From TMP-24 sp964600685 (lineage in GTDB: Bacteria; Pseudomonadota; Alphaproteobacteria; Rhodobacterales; Rhodobacteraceae), in contig CAZRKU010000060.1 of NCBI GenBank assembly GCA_964600685.1, forward strand, positions 1 through 17,976: a stretch of 17,976 nt of DNA. The letters run 5' to 3'. Positions 1 to 7,398 of this stretch are shown piece by piece. Made by a program: the position numbers and the translations under genes. The notes under the pieces are model-generated. The model did no database searches. It was not told where the DNA came from and saw only the letters and a list, made by a program, of their open reading frames with translations. Numbering within the stretch: position 1 is the first letter of the stretch; each line of letters begins with the position of its first letter.

Positions 1-60
1 TTTCGGCTTGATGTGACTTCGGGCATGCCTTCCTGCAATTGAGTTTGCGGGAGTTATGGG

Positions 61-486
61 GTGGAGCACCAAAACGAGCACCGGATGGAGGTGCGCGGGT
101 CGAGGGGAGTGTCGCGGATCGAGGTCCTTGATGGTCCTACGGGGCGTCGGCGTTGGCCGGATGATCTCAAGATGCGGATTGTGGCCGAGAGTTTTCAGCC
201 CGGCGCGCGGGTCTGCGATGTTGCGGCGAAGTATGGGTTGATTGCCCGGCACCTTTCGGGATGGCGCGGTCAGGCGCGTAAAGGGGAACTGGTCGTGCCG
301 ATCGATGCAGCCCCGGCCTTCGTGCCGCTGGGGATCGAGCCATTTGCTGATACCCCTGCCGCTGCGGCGTCGGCCGAGATAGGCGTGATCAGGGTCGAGA
401 TTTGCGGTGCGGTGCTGCATGTGCCGCCGGATTGCAGCCCGGATCGTGCGGCGGCGCTGGCGGCGGCGTTGAGGAAGGTGCTGTGA
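61..486 (+). CDS. tnpA: IS66-family accessory protein TnpA (helix-turn-helix)
   Basis: This 141-residue protein is the small first protein of IS66 elements, a helix-turn-helix DNA-binding factor thought to act with TnpB and TnpC in transposition. Residues about 29-75 carry the recognisable pattern: RRWPDDLKMRIVAESFQPGA, then DVAAKYGL and a W-R-x-Q-x-R-K-G-E-L tail. A GTG start at 61 is chosen because a GGGAG ribosome site lies 7 bases upstream; an ATG at 85 would give a protein 8 residues shorter and is the main alternative. The stop overlaps the GTG start of tnpB, as is usual in these elements. The frame is intact, but since tnpB and tnpC are broken the protein probably has no transposition role here. 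Confidence 0.8.
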   Translation: MEHQNEHRMEVRGSRGVSRIEVLDGPTGRRRWPDDLKMRIVAESFQPGARVCDVAAKYGLIARHLSGWRGQARKGELVVPIDAAPAFVPLGIEPFADTPAAAASAEIGVIRVEICGAVLHVPPDCSPDRAAALAAALRKVL

Positions 487-837
487 TCTTTCCGGATCAG
501 GCCGTCAGGATCGTGATCGCGACCAAGCCGGTGGACTTTCGCAAGGGGCACGACGGGCTTGCGGCCATGGCGCATGCCGAGCTGGGCTTTGCACCGAAGG
601 CAGGGGTGATGGTGGTGTTCAGGTCCAAACGTGGCGACAGGATCAAGGTTCTGTTCTGGGACGGCAGCGGGATCGTGATGATCTACAAGCGGCTGGAACA
701 GGGCGGCTTTACCTGGCCAAAGGTTGGTGACGGCGTCATGCGCCTGTCGCGGGTTCAGTTCGAGGCGCTGTTTGCAGGGCCTTGACTGGCGCCGTATCCA
801 TGCGCCCAGACCAACACTTCCCACCGCGACAGAATGA
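483..837 (+). pseudogene. tnpB: IS66-family TnpB, frameshifted near its 3' end
   Basis: The frame begins with GTG at 483, overlapping the tnpA stop, and reads MIFPDQAVRIVIATKPVDFR followed by KGHDGLAAM, the IS66 Orf2/TnpB pattern. It also has the family signature F-W-D-G-S-G at about residues 58-63 and Y-K-R-L-E-Q-G-G-F. The open frame stops at 785 after 100 residues. If one base is removed around 774-780, the ending becomes L-F-E-G-L-D-W-R-R and continues to a stop at 835-837. That gives 117 residues, the normal family length, and the characteristic G-L-D-W ending. This is therefore a one-base insertion in a formerly complete gene. A sequencing error cannot be excluded from the sequence alone. 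Confidence 0.8.
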
Positions 838-891
838 CTCGGATCGCCTTGTAAATATGGGCAATTGCGTGGGCATGCGGTATAAATCGCC

Positions 892-1527
892 ATGTCTGCG
901 CCCGCCGATCTCCCCTTTGATCTGGACAGCCTTCCGCCCGCCGTGCGTGAGGCGTTTGCAGCCATGCAGGCCAAAGTCGCGGGCTTGGAGGCCCAGACCG
1001 AACGTCAGGATTACCTCATCGCCGAGCTGCGCCATGCGCTTTATGGCAAGCGGTCCGAGCAGCTGCCCCCCGATGAGCGCCAGCTGGCTTTCGAGGATCT
1101 GGAAACGGCTATCGCCGAGGTAGAGGCCGCCCGGGATGCGTTGGCTGAACGCAATGCCGATGGCAAACCCAGACGCCCCGCCACCAAGCGCAACCTTGGC
1201 CATCTGCCCGACCATCTGCCTCGTATCGAACAGGTGATCGAGCCCGCGCAGAAGGTCTGCCCCTGCGGTTGCACCGACATGGTGAAGATCGGCGAAGACC
1301 GCGCCGAACGGCTGGACATCGTTCCCGCCCGCTTCCAGGTCATTGTCACCGTTCGCCCTCGCTATGCCTGCCGCCGTTGCGACGCGGGTGTTGTTCAGGC
1401 GGACACGCCCAACCGGCTGATCGAGGGCGGTTTGCCGACCGAAGGCACGCTCGCCCACGTCGCCGTCTCCAAATATGCCGACCACTTGCCGCTTTACCGC
1501 CAGTGCCAGATCTATGGCCGGGGTGGT
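892..1527 (+). pseudogene. tnpC: IS66-family transposase TnpC, C-terminally truncated
   Basis: The frame starts at ATG 892 and is the N-terminal 40 percent of the IS66 DDE transposase. Residues 20-80 are the coiled leader (L-x-A-E-L-R-H-A-L-Y-G-K-R-S-E-Q, with the typical YGKRSEQ). Residues 123-163 form the IS66 zinc-finger region (C-P-C-G-C ... Y-A-C-R-R-C). Residues 176-208 are the start of the catalytic domain (LIEGGLPTEG, then VSKYADHLPLYRQ). Similarity ends at about residue 212 (nt 1525). The frame then runs through unrelated sequence to a stop at 1633-1635, adding about 35 meaningless residues. All of the catalytic core beyond this point is missing, so the product cannot transpose. Confidence 0.88.
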
Positions 1528-1596
1528 CGTCACCCACCAGCCAACCAAAGGTATCATTCCATTGACTGGATCGGTGCAGGCGAGTCGCGCGGTTGT

Positions 1597-1627
1597 TTGA
1601 AAAAACAGAATTGTAATCGTTTATATA
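1597..1627 (+). promoter_or_regulatory. Possible promoter for the binding-protein gene
   Basis: An AT-rich patch in otherwise GC-rich DNA contains TTGAAA at 1597-1602 and TATATA at 1622-1627, spacer 19; TTTATA at 1620-1625 would give spacer 17. It lies about 70 bases upstream of the ATG at 1694 and just right of the IS66 scar. The match is by eye. Confidence 0.4.
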
Positions 1628-1693
1628 TGTGCTAGCCTGCTGAACAGCCGCGATGCCGGGCGGATCCGGGGCGCGGGATCCTGGGGAGAAAAC

Positions 1694-2440
1694 ATGAAAA
1701 AGACGATATTGTTGGCCGCCGCTCTTGCCCTGTCGGCGGGTTCGGTCTTTGCCGCCAATCTGGGGGGCGCTGTTCTGAAGGTTGGGTCGGACACCACCTC
1801 GCCGCCGATGGAGTATATTGACGAAGCGACGGGTCAGATCGTCGGCTTTGACGTGGATGTCGTTGCGGCGGTTTGTGCCAAGATCAACTGCAAAGCTGAA
1901 TTTGTGACGACCGGATGGGACGGAATTTTCGCCGCGCTCGATCAGGGGCAGTTCGATCTGGTCGCCTCCGGCGTTTCGATCACCGAAGAACGCAAGGCCG
2001 CGATGGACTTCACCGACCCCTATATCGTCAACAGCCAGGCGATCCTGATCCGCGTCGACGAACAGGGCCTTGCGGTGGGGGATTTCGAGCAGGGTGCGAA
2101 GAAACTGGCGGCGCAGGCCAACACGACTGATGCTGCCCTTGCCGAAACCATCGTCGGCAAGGAAAACGTGCAGGCCTATGACACGTTCAATGCAGCAATC
2201 CTTGCCCTGCAGAACAAGGATGTTGACGGCGTTGTGATCAACGGCGCAAACGCAGCGGCCTACGAGCAGGAGTTCGCAGGCCAGCTCGTCGCCGGCATCA
2301 AGGATCTTCAGGCCGATCCGCTGGGTCTGGTTTTCCGCAAGGGTGACGGCAACGTGGCGGCGTTCAACGAAGGTCTTGCCGCGATCAGGGCAGACGGAAC
2401 CCTGGATCAGTTGATAGCCAAATACTGGACGGTGGATTGA
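1694..2440 (+). CDS. ABC transporter periplasmic substrate-binding protein (polar amino acid type, SBP_bac_3)
   Basis: This 248-residue protein captures a small polar solute, most likely an amino acid, in the periplasm for an ABC importer. Residues 1-21 are a Sec signal peptide (MKKTILLAAALALSAGSVFA). The mature part follows the family-3 binding protein pattern: S-D-T-T-S-P-P-M-E-Y, then G-F-D-V-D-V-V-A-A-V, then W-D-G-I-F-A-A-L near residue 75, then F-D-L-V-A-S-G-V-S-I-T-E-E-R and M-D-F-T-D-P-Y. The C-terminal lobe ends G-T-L-D-Q-L-I-A-K-Y-W. Length is normal for the family. The ATG is preceded by a GGGGAGA ribosome site. A hairpin terminator separates it from the permease, which fits the usual excess of binding protein over membrane subunits. 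The ligand cannot be read from the sequence with confidence. Confidence 0.93.
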   Translation: MKKTILLAAALALSAGSVFAANLGGAVLKVGSDTTSPPMEYIDEATGQIVGFDVDVVAAVCAKINCKAEFVTTGWDGIFAALDQGQFDLVASGVSITEERKAAMDFTDPYIVNSQAILIRVDEQGLAVGDFEQGAKKLAAQANTTDAALAETIVGKENVQAYDTFNAAILALQNKDVDGVVINGANAAAYEQEFAGQLVAGIKDLQADPLGLVFRKGDGNVAAFNEGLAAIRADGTLDQLIAKYWTVD

Positions 2441-2455
2441 GAACAGGCAAGTCAG

Positions 2456-2486
2456 GGCGGGCGCAACAGACGGCCCGCCTTTTCTT
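2456..2486 (+). terminator. Hairpin terminator or attenuator between binding protein and permease
   Basis: GGCGGGC at 2456-2462 pairs with GCCCGCC at 2473-2479 around a 10-base loop, followed directly by TTTTCTT. It lies 15 bases after the binding-protein stop and about 40 bases before the permease start, so partial read-through would give more binding protein than permease. Confidence 0.75.
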
Positions 2487-2523
2487 GTGGCGGTATCCAT
2501 CAGCAGTAGTTGGAGGGGGATGC

Positions 2524-4140
2524 ATGCAGTTCCTGACGCGGGTTCGACCGTCAAATCTCATCATCCTGTTTGCGCTGCCCTTTATCGTCTGGCTCTTTGC
2601 CACCTCTCCCGACTATGGCCGTTCCCTGATCGCGATTGTTGGCGTGGAAGGGGGATCGGGCGCCTTTGTTCCGGGATTTCTCATTGCCCTTTTCGCCGCC
2701 ACTTCAGGGTTTTGCGCCGGTCTGTGGGTCGACCGGCGCCGCGGACTATGGGCCGTCGCGCTGTCTTTGACCTTGCTGCCGCCGGCCGCGATGAACGGAT
2801 GGGTGTTGCCCTTTGCCGCGTCGGTCCTCGCCAATGCCGTCGACCCGTTCACTTCGTCCCTGGTCGTCCAGGGCGAAACACCACGCCGGTTGACCGATCC
2901 GGCGTTTCTGGCGCTGGCGACCTTCCTGCCGCGCGCCCTCTGGGTCTGGTTCGCCCTGACGCTTTTCGCTCTGGTCCTGTCGAGATGGTATCGGCGCGTT
3001 GCGCGTCTCGGGCGATGGCTGCTGCTCGCGATCAACGGCACCATCGTTGCCTATGTGGGGCTTGTGGCCCATCTCGGCTTTGCCGCGGGTGTTGCGACAT
3101 CGGTTCGTGCCGCTGTTCTGGCTTATGTTCTGGCAATCGCGCTCGCCCTTCTGTGGGTGGGGCTGATGCAGCTGCGGCCGACGCGGCGAACGGCATGGGT
3201 CTTTGGCGGCTGGGTTGCCGCCCTGGTTCTCCTGTCGGTCTGGCAGTTTGGGCAACCGCGCGCCACATATGCCCTGATCGGTGACGCAAGCGGCAAGATC
3301 GGCATCGTCAAGGGAACGCCGGACAGCCTGATCGGTGCGGTGCAATACGGCCAGTTTCCGGGTGCGCCAGGCAAGGACATCCGGATCCGCAGCTTCGCCA
3401 CCCCCGAGGCTGCGCGCGCCGGTCTGGCGGGGGCGGCAGGGGTGACGGGGATATTCCTGCCGCAAGGCAGCGTTCCGCCCGACGCACCGATACTGTGGCG
3501 CACCAGCGCGCTGCCAGATGGCAATCGCGCCGCTGGAACGGCCTTCGCAACCCTCGCGGTCCTGAGCGGTCTCCTGCTCTTGGGTGGGCTGGCACATGGC
3601 CGCCATCCGCTTTCGGTCGGGGCGGAGTTCGTCATCGACACGATCCGCGGCATCCCGATGCTGGTGATCGTGCTTTACATCGGCTTGCCCCTTGCAGGTG
3701 CCGTGAAGGAGGCTTCGGGCGGTTTCGTCGATCCGCCCAATCTGTTGCGTGGCATCCTGGCCATGGCTCTGGCCTATTCGGCCTATCTCGCCGAAATCTT
3801 TCGTGCGGGGATCAACGCGGTGCCGGTGGGGCAGGTCGAGGCGGCGCGCTCCCTCGGTCTGTCGCGCTGGATGACGGCCCGGCACGTCATCCTTCCCCAG
3901 GCGTTCCGGATCGTCATTCCGCCGCTTGGCAATGAGTTCATCGCGATTCTGAAGGACACATCGCTCCTGTCGATCCTGTCGATCCGCGACATCACCCAAC
4001 GGATGCGCGAGTTTCAGTCGGCCAGCTTCCTGCCTTTCGCGCCTTACAATTCGGCGGCGATCTTCTATGTCCTTCTGACACTTTTCGCGGCGAGCCTCGT
4101 AGCGTCGGTCGAGCGCAAGTATCATGTCGCCAGACGGTAG
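2524..4140 (+). CDS. Amino-acid-type ABC transporter permease with long N-terminal membrane extension
   Basis: The protein has 538 residues, more than twice a usual HisM/GlnP-type permease. Residues about 336-538 are the standard ABC transmembrane domain: the D-T-I-R-G-I-P-M-L-V segment, then the EAA loop (V-E-A-A-R-S-L-G-L-S-R, then I-L-P-Q-A-F-R-I-V-I-P-P-L) near residues 439-470, where the ATPase docks. Ahead of it lie about seven hydrophobic segments (residues 1-242), then a polar stretch of about 80 residues (245-325) that is probably periplasmic. ATG 2524 is chosen because GGAGG sits 7 bases upstream at 2512-2516; a longer frame from TTG 2437 would overlap the upstream gene and its terminator. 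No ATP-binding subunit is encoded nearby. The next gene overlaps its 3' end by 17 bases. Confidence 0.9.
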   Translation: MQFLTRVRPSNLIILFALPFIVWLFATSPDYGRSLIAIVGVEGGSGAFVPGFLIALFAATSGFCAGLWVDRRRGLWAVALSLTLLPPAAMNGWVLPFAASVLANAVDPFTSSLVVQGETPRRLTDPAFLALATFLPRALWVWFALTLFALVLSRWYRRVARLGRWLLLAINGTIVAYVGLVAHLGFAAGVATSVRAAVLAYVLAIALALLWVGLMQLRPTRRTAWVFGGWVAALVLLSVWQFGQPRATYALIGDASGKIGIVKGTPDSLIGAVQYGQFPGAPGKDIRIRSFATPEAARAGLAGAAGVTGIFLPQGSVPPDAPILWRTSALPDGNRAAGTAFATLAVLSGLLLLGGLAHGRHPLSVGAEFVIDTIRGIPMLVIVLYIGLPLAGAVKEASGGFVDPPNLLRGILAMALAYSAYLAEIFRAGINAVPVGQVEAARSLGLSRWMTARHVILPQAFRIVIPPLGNEFIAILKDTSLLSILSIRDITQRMREFQSASFLPFAPYNSAAIFYVLLTLFAASLVASVERKYHVARR

Positions 4141-4798
4141 GACCGCACTGGTCACCGGGGCCGGCCGCGGCCTGGGGCGGGCGCTGTGCTCGGTCTTGCT
4201 GGGCCGGGGCTGGCGGGTGATCGCCTGCGTCCGCGACCCGGCAAGGGCACAACTGCCCCCGTCCGCGCGGCTGAGGATCGAGCCGCTCGATCTGGCTGAG
4301 CCCACGTCAATCCAGGCACTTGCGGCGCGGTTGACCGGCGTGCGGCTGGACCTGGTTCTGCACAATGCGGCCATCCGGGGCGATACCGGCGGCCTCTCCA
4401 GCCTGACTTCTGCGGATTTTCTGGCGGTGATGAAGGTCAATGTCGCGGGGCCGTTGTTGCTGACGCAGGCCCTGATCGGGCAGGTCGCCAAGGCGGGATG
4501 CCTGGCCTTCCTTTCCAGTCGGGCGGGGTCGATGGCCGAGGGGCACGATCCTGACGGAGACTATGCCTATTGCGCATCGAAGGCCGCGCTGAACCGGATG
4601 GTCGTGAAACTGGCGTCGGACCATCCGCAGATCGTTCTGTCCCTTCACCCCGGTTGGGTGAAGACGGAAATGGGCGGGGCACTGGCGGAAGTCGCCCCGG
4701 AGGAAAGCGCGACTGCGCTGGTCACCTTGATCGAACGTTCCGGCCCCGCCGAAAGCGGCAGTTTTCGCGCCCACGACGGCGCAACGATCGGTTGGTAA
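4124..4798 (+). CDS. Short-chain dehydrogenase/reductase (SDR), sniffer/CsgA-like
   Basis: This is a 224-residue NAD(P)-dependent oxidoreductase of the classical SDR fold. The cofactor motif T-G-A-G-R-G-L-G is at residues 11-18 and N-A-A-I marks the central strand. The catalytic region reads S-S-R-A-G-S at 131-136 and Y-C-A-S-K at 149-153, giving Tyr149 and Lys153. The S-S-R-x-G-S ... Y-x-A-S-K-A-A-L-N layout is most like the sniffer/CsgA carbonyl-reductase branch, whose substrates are often unknown. The ATG at 4124 lies inside the end of the permease gene (17-base overlap), so the two are probably translated from one message. A link between the transported compound and this enzyme is possible but not shown. 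Confidence 0.9.
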   Translation: MSPDGRTALVTGAGRGLGRALCSVLLGRGWRVIACVRDPARAQLPPSARLRIEPLDLAEPTSIQALAARLTGVRLDLVLHNAAIRGDTGGLSSLTSADFLAVMKVNVAGPLLLTQALIGQVAKAGCLAFLSSRAGSMAEGHDPDGDYAYCASKAALNRMVVKLASDHPQIVLSLHPGWVKTEMGGALAEVAPEESATALVTLIERSGPAESGSFRAHDGATIGW

Positions 4799-4805
4799 AA
4801 CCGAA

Positions 4806-4825
4806 AGGCACCCCGCAGGGTGCCT
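4806..4825. terminator. Bidirectional terminator between convergent SDR and M15 peptidase genes
   Basis: AGGCACCC (4806-4813) pairs perfectly with GGGTGCCT (4818-4825) around a CGCA loop. An A-rich run lies just left of it, giving a T-rich tail on the minus strand. It sits in the 53-base gap between the two converging genes. Confidence 0.7.
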
Positions 4826-4851
4826 GTTCCGGTCGGTCTGGTCGTTTGGTG

Positions 4852-5421
4852 TCAGGCGCCCCAGGTCCGGATCGGGCCAGAGTCCATGTGGACGAAGTTC
4901 GAGCGGGAATATTTGCCTACCCCGCCCGCACCGCAGGCGGCTGCAGCACGGTAGATCTGGCCGACCGAGCGCGACCGCAGCCGCAGATCGGCGGCCTTGC
5001 CTTGAATATGCAGTGAGTTGCGTGCCACGCCGCGCGAACTTTCGCGCAGCATCGCATTGGTCGCCTTCGTGCGAAACCCGGACAACAGCGTGAAGGGCTC
5101 ATCAGCCTCCAGAAGCCGGTGGGAGGCTGCGGCAATGTCGATCGTGCGCGGGTCGATGTCGCGCACATCGTCGGACCGCCAGTCCCGCATGAAATAATTG
5201 ATCTCGTTCAGTGCCTCGGGGATATACTCGCCTTCGATCCAGTAAATCGTGTCGAGGCTTTCGCCCGTCCGGCCGGAATACATGCGGATGCGGCGCACAT
5301 CGCCCGCACCGCGCAGAAAACTGAAAGCATTCGAACTGGTCGGCGCGGCGGTGATCACTGTTGCGGCAAAGATGCCAAGCAGCCCACGGCGGCTCACTCC
5401 GCTCCTGTTCGATACGGTCAT
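4852..5421 (-). CDS. Tat-exported M15/DUF882 (YcbK/MepK-like) peptidoglycan peptidase
   Basis: This 189-residue protein belongs to the DUF882/peptidase M15 family, whose E. coli member MepK cleaves peptidoglycan cross-links made by L,D-transpeptidases. The N-terminus has a twin-arginine signal, S-R-R-G-L-L-G at residues 10-16, followed by a hydrophobic stretch to about residue 32. Zinc-site residues typical of the family are visible: S-L-H-I-Q-G-K-A-A-D (His138, Asp145) and F-V-H-M-D-S-G (His178). S-G-F-R near 114-117 matches the conserved substrate-site motif. It is transcribed away from an L,D-transpeptidase gene; E. coli also has ycbB (ldtD) beside ycbK (mepK), so the pairing is conserved and supports a joint role at 3-3 cross-links. 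The specific bond cut is inferred from family. Confidence 0.88.
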   Translation of the reverse strand: MTVSNRSGVSRRGLLGIFAATVITAAPTSSNAFSFLRGAGDVRRIRMYSGRTGESLDTIYWIEGEYIPEALNEINYFMRDWRSDDVRDIDPRTIDIAAASHRLLEADEPFTLLSGFRTKATNAMLRESSRGVARNSLHIQGKAADLRLRSRSVGQIYRAAAACGAGGVGKYSRSNFVHMDSGPIRTWGA

Positions 5422-5732
5422 GTCAGTCCTGTCCCCCGCCCGTGTCTTCCGCTTGATTGGCGGATTATCGTGCGATTTATCCCCAAATGCGCGCTTCTTA
5501 TGGCACAGGTCCGATTCGACGCCAACTGCTGAATTGTTTCGCTTCCGGCACGGATTGGCGGTTCGGCAATATTTTGCTTAGATCGCAGCGTCGGGACGGC
5601 AAATCTCTGCCTAGTGGCCTAAAGACCGCAAACCCCGACATTTTGTGCAAATCCGATCGATTCTTCCTTGGCGGCGGCGTCGGAATTCCGCAACATTTCC
5701 GGAAATCATCTGCAATAGATTTCCGAGGTTGC
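5422..5732. other. Divergent intergenic region between M15 peptidase and L,D-transpeptidase genes
   Basis: This 311-base stretch has no convincing gene; an open frame crosses it on the plus strand as an N-terminal extension of the transpeptidase, but it has no signal peptide or family similarity. It holds the candidate minus-strand promoter at 5497-5525. A weaker plus-strand candidate is TTGGCG at 5555-5560 with TTAGAT at 5578-5583, 17-base spacer. No clear operator repeat was found. Confidence 0.5.
5497..5525 (-). promoter_or_regulatory. Possible promoter for the M15/DUF882 gene
   Basis: On the minus strand TTGGCG (complement of 5520-5525) and CATAAG (complement of 5497-5502) are separated by 17 bases. 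It would start transcription near 5490, about 70 bases before the ATG. Judged by eye only. Confidence 0.4.
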
Positions 5733-7367
5733 ATGTTGCCGACGGGTTCTGTTGACCCTTTCCGTCTGGGTGCAAGGCCGGTGCTGCGTCTTGGGTGCGT
5801 CGCAGTTCTGGCGGCGCTTCTGGCTGCGCCGCCGTCGGCCACGGCGCAAAGCCCTGCCGGAACCTTTGCGGCAACCCTGATCGACGCGGCGGGGGAGGAG
5901 TCGGCCATCGCCGGGTTCTATCGGACCCACGCCTATCGGACGCTGTGGACCGGGCCGGGGGACGCGGCCCGTCGCGCGGCCCTCTTTGCCGCCTTTGCGC
6001 ATGCGGACGACCACGGCCTGCCGGTAGGCCGCTACAATGGCGACAATCTGGCCGCCCGGTTCCTGGCGCTGCAGTCCGAGGCGCAACGCGCGCGGCTTGA
6101 GGTGGATGTCACCCGCGCCTTTCTGGCCTATGCCAGTGATGTGCAGACAGGTTTTCTGACACCGGCAGAGATTGATCCGGGCATGGTGCGCGATGTGCCG
6201 CGCCGCGATCCGCGCGCCACGCTCGAAGCTTTTGCGGCGGCCGATCCGGCGAAGTTCATCGCCGCCCTGCCGCCCGAGGCACCGCAATATGCCGAGCTGC
6301 AACGCGCGCGCCTCGATCTGGTGGGCGCTATCCGCGCCGGCGGTTGGGGGCCGAAGGTTCCGGCGGCAAAGCTCGAACCCGGCGCGTCCGGCCCCGCGGT
6401 GAGCGCCCTTCGCGACCGGCTGAGCGCGCTCGGCTATCTCCGGCCGGGGGCCGCGGACAGCTTTGACGCCGATCTGTCGCGCGCGCTTCAGCTTTTCCAG
6501 ATCGACAATGGCCTGACCCCGGACGGTGTCGCCGGCGAAGGCACGATCCTCGAGATCAACCGCGACCCCGAAGACCGCCTTGCGGCGGTTCTGGTGGCCA
6601 TGGAACGCCTGCGCTGGATGAACGGCCTGCCCCTGGGCGAGCGATACATCTGGGTAAACCTGCCCGACTTCACGGCCAAGGTCGTCGATCAGGGCAGGGT
6701 CACTTTCGAGACGGTCACGGTGGTGGGCCAGAACCAGAGTGATCGGCGCAGCCCGGAATTTTCGGACATGATGGAATTCATGGTCATCAATCCGACCTGG
6801 AACGTGCCGCGTTCGATCACCGTCAAGGAATATCTGCCCTTGCTGAAGAAGAACCGCAACGCCGCCGGCCAACTCAGGATTGTCGACCGGAACGGACGGC
6901 AAATCGACCGGGCGGCGGTGGATTTCAGCCAGTTCAATGAACGCAATTTTCCCTTCTCGATGAGCCAGGCCCCTTCGGACGACAACGCGCTCGGCAAGGT
7001 GAAGTTCATGTTCCCGAACCGATGGAACATCTATCTGCACGATACGCCACAGAAGTCGCTGTTCGAGGAAGAGGTGCGCGCCTTCAGCCACGGCTGCATT
7101 CGCCTCGGGCGTCCCTTCGATCTGGCCTACATGTTGCTGGCCCCGCAGTCCGCCGACCCCGAGGGCCTTTTTGCCAGCCAACTGAACACCGGCAAGGAAA
7201 GCGTGCTGAAGCTTGAACAGCCGGTTCCGGTGCATCTGGTCTATTTTACCGCCTGGCCGAATGCGCGTGGTGAGATCAGTTGGCGCCGCGACGTCTATGG
7301 CCGTGACGCCGCGATATTCGAGGCGATGCGCGCGGCCGGGGTGGCCTTGCCCACGGTTCAGGGGTAA
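5733..7367 (+). CDS. L,D-transpeptidase, YcbB/LdtD type (YkuD domain)
   Basis: This 544-residue periplasmic enzyme forms 3-3 cross-links in peptidoglycan. Residues about 15-38 are a signal peptide ending A-T-A-Q. A scaffold region follows, and a peptidoglycan-binding domain (residues about 214-276, with G-A-S-G-P-A-V-S-A-L-R and F-Q-I-D-N-G-L-T-P-D-G). The YkuD catalytic domain begins near I-N-P-T-W-N-V-P-R-S-I and holds the active site S-H-G-C-I-R, with Cys455 as the nucleophile. Domain order and length fit the YcbB subfamily. ATG 5733 is chosen because the signal peptide follows it and a GAGG site lies just upstream; the frame is open further upstream without recognisable content. The next gene starts 31 bases after the stop, so co-transcription with the lpxD-like gene is likely. 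Confidence 0.92.
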   Translation: MLPTGSVDPFRLGARPVLRLGCVAVLAALLAAPPSATAQSPAGTFAATLIDAAGEESAIAGFYRTHAYRTLWTGPGDAARRAALFAAFAHADDHGLPVGRYNGDNLAARFLALQSEAQRARLEVDVTRAFLAYASDVQTGFLTPAEIDPGMVRDVPRRDPRATLEAFAAADPAKFIAALPPEAPQYAELQRARLDLVGAIRAGGWGPKVPAAKLEPGASGPAVSALRDRLSALGYLRPGAADSFDADLSRALQLFQIDNGLTPDGVAGEGTILEINRDPEDRLAAVLVAMERLRWMNGLPLGERYIWVNLPDFTAKVVDQGRVTFETVTVVGQNQSDRRSPEFSDMMEFMVINPTWNVPRSITVKEYLPLLKKNRNAAGQLRIVDRNGRQIDRAAVDFSQFNERNFPFSMSQAPSDDNALGKVKFMFPNRWNIYLHDTPQKSLFEEEVRAFSHGCIRLGRPFDLAYMLLAPQSADPEGLFASQLNTGKESVLKLEQPVPVHLVYFTAWPNARGEISWRRDVYGRDAAIFEAMRAAGVALPTVQG

Positions 7368-7398
7368 ATCTCTGGCGTTCCCGTCCGAGAGGCCCGAG

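Larger units (their letters stand above)
1..1530 (+). mobile_element. Degenerate IS66-family insertion sequence (left part)
   Basis: The three-gene order tnpA, tnpB, tnpC typical of IS66 elements is present on the plus strand, with tnpA and tnpB overlapping and tnpC about 55 bases further on. The copy is dead: tnpB carries a one-base frameshift and tnpC breaks off after about 212 recognisable residues of a family length near 500 or more. No right inverted repeat is visible, so the right end seems to have been lost by deletion or replacement. The left end lies in the first 60 bases or outside the window. The break is placed near 1525 because the protein stops resembling TnpC there; this is a judgement by eye. 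Confidence 0.85.

Noticed and set aside
2437..2523. N-terminal extension of the permease from TTG 2437
   Set aside because: It would overlap the binding-protein stop and the terminator hairpin; ATG 2524 has a clear GGAGG site at proper spacing.
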